Shown piece by piece: positions 1 to 5,457 of a stretch of DNA of 7,098 nucleotides. Numbering within the stretch: the first letter of the stretch is position 1; the number at the start of each line of letters is the position of its first letter. The DNA is taken from positions 1 to 7,098 of the forward strand of contig CAIMDH010000095.1 in NCBI GenBank assembly GCA_903839715.1. Direction: 5' to 3'. Position numbers and translations under genes: made by a program. A model generated the notes under the pieces. That model was not told the DNA's origin, did not search any database, and saw only the letters and a list, made by a program, of their open reading frames with translations. The stretch is from an uncultured bacterium. GTDB lineage: Bacteria; Patescibacteriota; Minisyncoccia; Phycocordibacterales; UBA918.

Positions 1-222
1 CTTCTCCATCAGTACGGCCATTGGACACCAGCCTGAAAGTGCGGAAAACATCATTCCTACACTGACTAATAGTGGCAAAATGAGAAACGCCCCATGGATG
101 TTTTATGCAAGAGCAATTCCAATCACAATCATTAGACTAGCTACCGCAAATGATCGGCGTAATGCTGGAATATCAGCCAGAGCTACTTTTTCGGCCTGAT
201 TTTTTACAGTGAGTGTAAACAT
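1..222 (-). pseudogene. DUF2892/YgaP-type small membrane protein, interrupted by an in-frame stop and cut by the window edge
   Basis: Reading the minus strand from ATG at 222 gives 39 codons beginning MFTLTVKNQAEKVALADIPA, then TAA at 105-103, then 34 more codons in the same frame to base 1. Before the stop there is one hydrophobic helix (about residues 24-39). After it there is a second (about 45-62) followed by the motif SGWCPMAVLMEK with cysteine at position 66. Two short helices followed by a G-x-CP motif match the DUF2892 (YgaP transmembrane domain) family, whose function is poorly defined and which is often linked to rhodanese or sulfur and metal genes. The gene starts 18 bases after the RND permease stop on the same strand, so it probably belongs to the efflux operon. 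No Shine-Dalgarno is visible. A single base change from a Tyr, Gln, Lys or Glu codon would explain the TAA. The alternatives are a sequencing error, or a truncated one-helix peptide with reinitiation at the ATG-ATG pair further on. Confidence 0.62.
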
Positions 223-240
223 ATGTTTGAGAAATTACTT

Positions 241-3200
241 TTATATACTTTCCATACTACTCTCATCTTTAAAGTGGAGCAAGATAGCTGGAAAGACGAC
301 TAATGTCAGTGCCGTAGAGAGTGAAAGTCCAAAAACAAACGACCACGCCAGTCCTGACCAAACCGGATCACTCGCAATTGTCAAACTACCAAGCACCGTC
401 GTAAGTGAAGTGAGAAGAATCGGACGCAAACGCACTGCTCCCGCCGCAATAAGCGCATCGGCATAACTTGTCCCTTCAGCAAGTGCTTGTTCCACGTACT
501 CAAGATAAATAATCGCATTGTTAACTACAATACCAATGAGGGCAATAAAGCCGATAAGAGCGGTCGCGGTTAGGTAAATACCGAAAAACTGATCGAGAAA
601 CAAGAAGCCAGAAAAGATACCGATTAATCCTAAAGGAACCGTAGTAAGGATATACCCCGGTATAGCAAACGAACCATACTGTGCCACCAAGACGGCATAC
701 ACTAAGAACAGTGCCACCACCATCGCAATACCGAGGTCACGGAAGTTCTCCAGTGTCATCTCCCATTCCCCGCCCCAAGTGATAGTAGCTATTGCTCCCT
801 CTTCAGTTTCTAGCGTCATGTCAAAAAGACTCCATTCTGTTATTGTAAAAGACGGCAGTCCCTCATTAATAATAGTTTTTAGCAGTTCAATCATTACATA
901 CACAATTGACCGTCCTTCGATCTCAGCCGTAACATACTCGACTGTCTTTGTCTGCTCCAAGTAGAGTGCATTTGTACGCGAACTGTATTCCTTGTGAAGT
1001 AGGGCGCCGAGCACTGTCTCATTACCATTTTGAGTTCTAAGTGGAATAGTTTCAAGTCCCGCCGGAGAATCGCGATACGCGACTGGTAAAGTCAGATACA
1101 ATCCCTTTCGTTCTGCTGACTGACCGGCCACATATTCACCTAGCTGCTTTGGTGCATTCGCCAAAAGATACCAATCTATCACCTGCTCACCTGATACTCC
1201 ACCCACAGCAAGAGACTCTCGACTAAGTGTGTATACTACCTCCTCCACCGGAGCGTCAGCACTAGCGTAGTTATCTACTATTCCCCTTATCTCTCCGAGT
1301 ACCACTTGTAGTTCATGACGCAATTTTTCACGCACCACACTATCGGGTGCAGAGAGCTTTGCTTCAAAGGTAGCTGCCACTGGTGGTCCAGGTGGTTCTT
1401 CCATTATTCGTACAAAGTCTGCCTTTCGACCCAGTTCATTTTTAAATAACGCACGCACCTCGCTCGCTATAGCAGTAGAACTAATATCACGGACATTGGT
1501 CGAAGTAAGGTCCACCCGTAATGTAGCCTGGTCTTTTTCCATTCGCCCAGGTGCGCCCTTGAAGAGTCCGTTAAAATCAACAATAGGCGCCCCTGCCACA
1601 AATGCTTCAACCGTCTCCACTTCGGGATGTGATGTCAGTACATCGGCCGCGGCTTTTGCTAAATTATTTGTTTCATCTCGACTTGTCCCGGCTGGTGCAT
1701 CGATATACACATAGAACTGATTACGGTCGGCTTTTGGTAACATCTGAAAATGCACCAAGCCAAAAGCCGGGAGTATAAGTGAGAGTAAGAAAACCACCAG
1801 CACTGAGCCAAGTAGCTTTTTTCGGAAGCTGGCCTGGTAGGCAATCTTATGGAGTAATCCGGTGTACCAAATTGTCAATGCTTCAAGTTGACGCCTAAAA
1901 AATGCACTGACTAGATTATCTTTTTCATCATGCTGAAGTAACTTGATAGCAATAAATGGCGTAAGCACAATCGCAATCACTAAAGAAGCGATGAGCGCCA
2001 TCGGTACAAAAAAGGCAATCGGGCCCATGTATGGGCCCATCATGCCGGTGATGTAATTCATTGGTAAAAATACAACGACTGAAGTGAGGGCTGAGAGTAC
2101 AAGACCGACTCCAACTTCGCGCACCGCTCCCGCCGCCACCTTGGGCAAACTCACTACTAGTCCTGCCGCATAGGCACGCTTGAGATGATCGTAGATATTA
2201 TCGACGACCACAATCGCCGCATCAACAAGAAGACCAAGTGAAAGGATGAGAGCAAAAAGAGTAATACGATTCATACTCTCTCCTGCTAAAAGACCGATAC
2301 CAAGGACGGACAAAAATGTCAGAGGTACGGTAATCAAGACAACGAGAGCGGCTCTGGTTGAAAGAAACAAAAAGAGCACCGCGCCCACAATCAAAATTGA
2401 ACTTATGAGATTTGAGGTAAGCCCACTAATTTCACTCGCGGCCACCGCGCCGTCATCGCTCACTATCTCGTATGATAAATTTTTGAATGGAGATGTTGCC
2501 AGCTCGGCATCAAGCGTCTCTTTAACTTTTGTCGTAACGACAGGAGCACTGCTGCCTTCACGCTTGGAAACTGCCAACATCACAACTTCCGTTGGAGCTA
2601 CTGTCTTGCTTGCATACCATGTATAAGAACGCTGAGGACTTGCACCCTCATACACGGTCGCCACTTCACGGAGTTTTACCTCTGGAGTAATCATTAATTC
2701 ACTAAGCTCGCTCACTGTTGTGGCTGCAGCCTCGAGCACCACTCGCACTGCTCCAGTATTGCCTTCGACATCACCGCCTGAAACACGAAGCGAAGCAGAA
2801 GTAAGCGCTGTTTCAACCATGTCTATTGACACACCTCGGGCCAACATTGCCACAGGATCCACCTCTACCAAAACCACCGAATTTTCTCCACCGACAACAG
2901 ATAAATCGCTCACGTCTGGCACAGTAAGCAACGCTTCACGCAATCCCAACACTTGTTCACGTACCTCGGCTGGAGTGGCGGCAGAGTTACTAAACACAAT
3001 CTGCATTACAGGGATAGTCTCAGGATTTATCTCAGCGATACGCAGATTTGTCACTGCCCCACCAGCCAAATAACTATGACTTTGTAGCTGAGTAAGAAGG
3101 TCGACTTTTGCTTGAGCTTTGTCATACCCTACTTCAAACATCACCGTACTCATCACCGTAGAACCGTCCATAATTTTGGTATAGATATCTTCTATCCCCG

Positions 3201-3441
3201 GCACCACTTGCAATTTCTGTACCAACTCATACCCAACGCGGTTTAACGTAGTTTCTGGAGTCGCACCCTCGTACGCAAATGAAATCACAAAAGCTGGACG
3301 AACGATTTCTGGATTGTATTGCTTGGGCATAGCAATAAATGACACTGCACCAAATATCGCAATTGATACTAAGAGCAAGTACGACAACGACTTATTCTCC
3401 GCAAAGAAATGGCTGATGGCTGCAATAAAATTATTTACCAT
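241..3441 (-). CDS. RND-superfamily efflux permease
   Basis: At 1066 residues this is a full-length RND permease, a proton-driven inner-membrane exporter that normally works as a trimer. TM1 is at about 19-38, followed by the first porter loop. TM2-TM6 lie at about 343-500, TM7 at 541-560, then the second porter loop, and TM8-TM12 at about 902-1056. The pseudo-repeat and the motifs RLRPILLTSL (1004-1013) and MMGPYMGPIAFF (467-478) are typical. The relay aspartate D407 in TM4 is kept, but its neighbour is alanine (VDAA). The TM10 lysine of AcrB is replaced by asparagine (VVNNAI, N974). R1006 and T1011 match AcrB R971 and T978. The CusA methionine triad is not recognisable, and the second loop instead carries EEPPGPP (681-687), so the pump looks more like a drug or hydrophobe exporter than a heavy-metal exporter. 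It has no cysteine. It starts 6 bases after the adaptor stop without a Shine-Dalgarno, suggesting translational coupling. Substrate is unknown; copper-linked control is inferred from csoR. Confidence 0.95.
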   Translation of the reverse strand: MVNNFIAAISHFFAENKSLSYLLLVSIAIFGAVSFIAMPKQYNPEIVRPAFVISFAYEGATPETTLNRVGYELVQKLQVVPGIEDIYTKIMDGSTVMSTVMFEVGYDKAQAKVDLLTQLQSHSYLAGGAVTNLRIAEINPETIPVMQIVFSNSAATPAEVREQVLGLREALLTVPDVSDLSVVGGENSVVLVEVDPVAMLARGVSIDMVETALTSASLRVSGGDVEGNTGAVRVVLEAAATTVSELSELMITPEVKLREVATVYEGASPQRSYTWYASKTVAPTEVVMLAVSKREGSSAPVVTTKVKETLDAELATSPFKNLSYEIVSDDGAVAASEISGLTSNLISSILIVGAVLFLFLSTRAALVVLITVPLTFLSVLGIGLLAGESMNRITLFALILSLGLLVDAAIVVVDNIYDHLKRAYAAGLVVSLPKVAAGAVREVGVGLVLSALTSVVVFLPMNYITGMMGPYMGPIAFFVPMALIASLVIAIVLTPFIAIKLLQHDEKDNLVSAFFRRQLEALTIWYTGLLHKIAYQASFRKKLLGSVLVVFLLSLILPAFGLVHFQMLPKADRNQFYVYIDAPAGTSRDETNNLAKAAADVLTSHPEVETVEAFVAGAPIVDFNGLFKGAPGRMEKDQATLRVDLTSTNVRDISSTAIASEVRALFKNELGRKADFVRIMEEPPGPPVAATFEAKLSAPDSVVREKLRHELQVVLGEIRGIVDNYASADAPVEEVVYTLSRESLAVGGVSGEQVIDWYLLANAPKQLGEYVAGQSAERKGLYLTLPVAYRDSPAGLETIPLRTQNGNETVLGALLHKEYSSRTNALYLEQTKTVEYVTAEIEGRSIVYVMIELLKTIINEGLPSFTITEWSLFDMTLETEEGAIATITWGGEWEMTLENFRDLGIAMVVALFLVYAVLVAQYGSFAIPGYILTTVPLGLIGIFSGFLFLDQFFGIYLTATALIGFIALIGIVVNNAIIYLEYVEQALAEGTSYADALIAAGAVRLRPILLTSLTTVLGSLTIASDPVWSGLAWSFVFGLSLSTALTLVVFPAILLHFKDESSMESI

Positions 3442-3447
3442 ACATAT

Positions 3448-5025
3448 TTACAGACGAATACCAAACGCCGGTACTAATTCTTCATTTATTGCTCGCTCAC
3501 CTTTCACAACCAACTCTGCACCGTTGTCATGCACAATTTTTAGATAAATTTTTTCACCAGCTCGAGTCACTACATACGGGCCACTAATATCAAAAGCCAT
3601 ATAGTCCCGATTGATAGTCGAAAGCCCCGCCCCTACCGTCACCATAAGTTCGCCACGCACCACTGACCCAACTGTCTGTGGCTCAGTAAAAGCAATGTAT
3701 GCAGTAGCACTACCAGCTTCCAATACTGGAACTATCCGATCTATCACACCCACCGTCTTATTACCAACCATGAACACGTCACCTACTTGCAGACTAGTGG
3801 CTGCCCCACTAAGTTTTATTTTTATCTCTTGTGATCCACTACCACTGAGTCGCACAAGCGGTTGCCCCGCCTCAACATACTGACCTTGATCTACATACAC
3901 CTCAGTTACTACACTCGCAAAAGGTGCGGCACTTACCCCTAGTCCAATTTCTTCTACTAACACATTCAATTCAGCGGACGAGAGTCGTTCTGTTGCATTT
4001 TCAATCTGGGCGGTAATATCACGAAGTGACGTGGCAGTATCTTTACCCACTTGAGCCGAAGCAACACCGGCTGTAGTAGTCACCGCATTTATGTTCTGCC
4101 CACTTTGCAGAGCAGAGGCGGCATCAATAGATGCCACGACCTGAGTTGAAAGCGTGGCAAGCGATGTGCGTAATTCAGAATACACTGAAAGTTCGAGCGC
4201 AGTACTGGCGAGTTCATCTTTATCAAAAAACTCACTTTCCGAACGTGCATACAATTCACTCAGTATACCAAGTTGCACCTGCACTGCTTCAGCTACTGCC
4301 AGCATTTCACTGGATGAGGAATTTTTGACTTCTGCTACTTGCATGAGCAACGCCTCGGCTTCTCCAGAAGAAGTTTGACCAATCCGCAAATAATTTGGTT
4401 CTTGTTTATAAAATGCTTCAACGACTTCTGTATACAAATCCATGCTCGTGCTTGTAAACAGTGTCTTGTTGTCTTGCACAAAACGCAACACTTGTGGTAC
4501 TACAGCTTCAACCTGTGCCAATGTAACTAAAAGTTTTTTCTTAGCAGCTTCTGCTCGCGCGATACTGGCGGCGTTACTCAGCGTAGACGACGCAACCGAC
4601 TGATCATAGCCGATAGTTGCAACCGTTTCTTGCTGGTCGGCGCCGACAGTGGCACTTGTCGCTTTTAAAATAGTTAAAACTCCCGCCTCATCTTGCACCG
4701 CGAGACGAGACTTGGTCACTGGATCAACGGCTAAAACCACTGTCGCTCCGGCTTCGACCACATCACCTTCAGTAGCCAAAATCCGTTCCACAAAGCCAGA
4801 ACGTTTTGCATACAATGTAACCGACTCCCCTGCCTCGACCAAGCCTGCAGCCGGGTAGGCGATAGTAGCGGTATGTTTTGCTGGTGCTGAAGCTACTGAT
4901 ACTTCAGGTACTGTATCCTCAACAGCAGTGTCTGACTGAATAAAAGTAAACCCCACCAGCACCCCGAGAACAAGAAGGAATAACAGCATACGATCAATAT
5001 ACAGAATACGAACTAAATTTTTCAT
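3448..5025 (-). CDS. RND/HlyD-family membrane-fusion adaptor subunit, membrane anchored
   Basis: This 525-residue protein is the adaptor for the permease six bases downstream. An N-terminal membrane segment (about 13-29) with preceding basic residues acts as an uncleaved anchor; there is no lipobox cysteine. The first lipoyl half-motif is at about 66-101 (SGFVERILATEGDVVEAG) and the second at about 366-393 (VTEVYVDQGQYVEAGQPLV). A beta-barrel-like segment (about 398-465) and a membrane-proximal domain follow. About 260 residues, mostly predicted helix rich in Ala, Glu, Ser and Gln, separate the two halves; this is much more than the usual hairpin of adaptors of 350-420 residues. There is no cysteine and no Met- or His-rich metal site. 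The frame is open upstream to an ATG at 5067, but that start would translate the CsoR operator and lie upstream of the predicted transcription start. The Met at 5025 begins MKNLVRILYIDRMLLF, a normal anchor, and is preferred. The gene diverges from csoR and should be repressed by it. Confidence 0.9.
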   Translation of the reverse strand: MKNLVRILYIDRMLLFLLVLGVLVGFTFIQSDTAVEDTVPEVSVASAPAKHTATIAYPAAGLVEAGESVTLYAKRSGFVERILATEGDVVEAGATVVLAVDPVTKSRLAVQDEAGVLTILKATSATVGADQQETVATIGYDQSVASSTLSNAASIARAEAAKKKLLVTLAQVEAVVPQVLRFVQDNKTLFTSTSMDLYTEVVEAFYKQEPNYLRIGQTSSGEAEALLMQVAEVKNSSSSEMLAVAEAVQVQLGILSELYARSESEFFDKDELASTALELSVYSELRTSLATLSTQVVASIDAASALQSGQNINAVTTTAGVASAQVGKDTATSLRDITAQIENATERLSSAELNVLVEEIGLGVSAAPFASVVTEVYVDQGQYVEAGQPLVRLSGSGSQEIKIKLSGAATSLQVGDVFMVGNKTVGVIDRIVPVLEAGSATAYIAFTEPQTVGSVVRGELMVTVGAGLSTINRDYMAFDISGPYVVTRAGEKIYLKIVHDNGAELVVKGERAINEELVPAFGIRL

Positions 5026-5027
5026 AC

Positions 5028-5056
5028 TATACAATATACCCCAGGGGGTATATACT
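5028..5056 (+). promoter_or_regulatory. Predicted csoR promoter
   Basis: The -35 box is TATACA at 5028-5033 (4 of 6 to TTGACA), followed by a 17-base spacer (5034-5050) and the -10 box TATACT at 5051-5056 (5 of 6 to TATAAT). The spacer holds most of the CsoR inverted repeat, so repressor binding would block polymerase. Transcription would start near 5063, giving a leader of about 32 bases before the csoR ATG. It is predicted by motif only. Confidence 0.65.
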
Positions 5057-5061
5057 GTAAA
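5033..5061 (-). promoter_or_regulatory. Predicted promoter of the efflux operon (leaderless)
   Basis: On the minus strand, TTTACA (bases 5061-5056; 5 of 6 to TTGACA) is followed by a 17-base spacer (5055-5039) and TATATT (5038-5033; 5 of 6 to TATAAT). The expected start of transcription is about 7 bases past the -10, near 5026, directly beside the adaptor ATG at 5025. This promoter overlaps the csoR promoter back to back and shares the same operator. Confidence 0.7.
5034..5053. promoter_or_regulatory. CsoR operator (inverted repeat)
   Basis: ATATACCCC (5034-5042) and GGGGTATAT (5045-5053) form a perfect 9-bp inverted repeat around the 2-base centre AG. A C-tract and G-tract flanked by TA-rich ends is the known form of CsoR-family operators. 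It lies within both divergent promoters, between csoR and the efflux operon, which explains how one site could control both. Confidence 0.85.
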
Positions 5062-5062
5062 G

Positions 5063-5083
5063 ACCACAACTGTCCTTTGTGGT
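5063..5083 (+). promoter_or_regulatory. Stem-loop at the 5' end of the predicted csoR leader
   Basis: ACCACAA (5063-5069) pairs perfectly with TTGTGGT (5077-5083) around a 7-base loop. The stem begins at the predicted csoR transcription start and its 3' arm runs into the GGTAGG ribosome-binding element. It could protect the transcript's 5' end or limit translation. As a DNA inverted repeat it could instead bind a second regulator, just upstream of the efflux promoter's -35 box. Confidence 0.4.
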
Positions 5084-5086
5084 AGG
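5081..5086 (+). promoter_or_regulatory. csoR ribosome-binding site
   Basis: GGTAGG ends 8 bases before the ATG at 5095. It is a modest Shine-Dalgarno match, but the clearest one in a window where the other starts have none. It supports the chosen csoR start. Its first three bases are also in the 3' arm of the leader stem. Confidence 0.5.
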
Positions 5087-5094
5087 CTATATAT

Positions 5095-5355
5095 ATGGAT
5101 GACACCACTAAAAAAAATTTATACAACCGCCTCAATCGGGCCGAGGGCCAAATTCGTGCCCTCAAGGTTATGCTTGAAGACGACACAGTAGAAGATTGTC
5201 GAGATTTTATTATTCAAATCAAAGCTGCCAGAGCTGCCTTAAAGCGCACTAGTGAACAGTACGTACTCGCCCACATTCACCACTGCGATATCTTCCCAAA
5301 AGCAGAACGCGAGAAAAAAGTGACCGAAGCAATCAACCTCCTCGCCAGCGACTAA
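5095..5355 (+). CDS. csoR: CsoR-type copper-sensing transcriptional repressor (DUF156)
   Basis: This 86-residue cytoplasmic protein is a complete member of the CsoR/RcnR/FrmR all-helical family, which binds DNA as a tetramer without a helix-turn-helix. The N-terminal LNRAEGQIRAL (13-23) is the family hallmark. C35, H60 and C64 have the same spacing (25 and 4) as the Cu(I) ligands C36, H61 and C65 of Mycobacterium CsoR. FrmR lacks the second cysteine, RcnR has histidine there, and the persulfide sensor CstR lacks the histidine, so copper is the best-supported signal. The residue before the first ligand is Asp, not the Tyr of the Mycobacterium protein. The gene diverges from the efflux operon with 69 bases between starts, over a CsoR-type operator, so it probably represses itself and the pump until Cu(I) binds. 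A hairpin immediately after its stop ends the transcript. Confidence 0.93.
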   Translation: MDDTTKKNLYNRLNRAEGQIRALKVMLEDDTVEDCRDFIIQIKAARAALKRTSEQYVLAHIHHCDIFPKAEREKKVTEAINLLASD

Positions 5356-5383
5356 AAAACCTTTCAGTTAACTGAAAGGTTTT
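5356..5383. terminator. Bidirectional terminator between csoR and the ABC-F gene
   Basis: A perfect palindrome with 14-base arms (5356-5369 and 5370-5383) begins right after the csoR stop. The core stem is CCTTTCAG with CTGAAAGG and an AT-rich centre. On the plus strand it ends in TTTT. On the minus strand it gives a run of six T, so it can end both csoR and ABC-F transcripts. Confidence 0.8.
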
Positions 5384-5414
5384 ACCTACACCACCATCGA
5401 TTGGAAAGAGACCT

Positions 5415-5441
5415 ACAGGCGGCCCCAAAGGGGCCGCCTGT
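5415..5441. terminator. GC-rich hairpin downstream of the ABC-F gene
   Basis: ACAGGCGGCCCC (5415-5426) pairs perfectly with GGGGCCGCCTGT (5430-5441) around a 3-base loop. It lies 17 bases beyond the ABC-F stop. It has no good T-run on either strand, so it may be a pause or RNA-end stabilising hairpin that acts with the palindrome at 5356-5383. Confidence 0.6.
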
Positions 5442-5457
5442 GTTTGTACCACTGTTT

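Noticed and set aside
209..466. Plus-strand frame of 85 codons across the end of the RND gene
   Set aside because: It runs antisense to two minus-strand genes and resembles no family I recognise.
2020..2050. Methionine-rich stretch MNYITGMMGPYMG in the permease as a copper site
   Set aside because: It sits at the TM5-TM6 turn where many RND pumps have a similar GPYM motif, so the methionines are better explained by family conservation than metal binding.
2246..3073. Open frames on the plus strand opposite the RND gene (126 and 117 codons)
   Set aside because: They lie entirely inside a well-supported permease gene, have Ser/Thr-rich composition typical of antisense shadow frames, and show no domain or start signal.
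4131..4530. Overlapping plus-strand frames opposite the adaptor gene
   Set aside because: Several frames overlap one another and the adaptor coding strand; none has a recognisable motif or ribosome-binding site.
5026..5067. Upstream 14-codon extension of the adaptor frame (ATG at 5067)
   Set aside because: It would translate straight through the CsoR operator and both promoter boxes, starts upstream of the predicted transcription start, and puts non-membrane sequence before a normal N-terminal anchor.
5088..5094. TATATAT just before the csoR ATG as a -10 box
   Set aside because: A start 7 bases downstream would fall inside the csoR coding sequence; the TATACT box at 5051-5056 fits a -35 and the leader.
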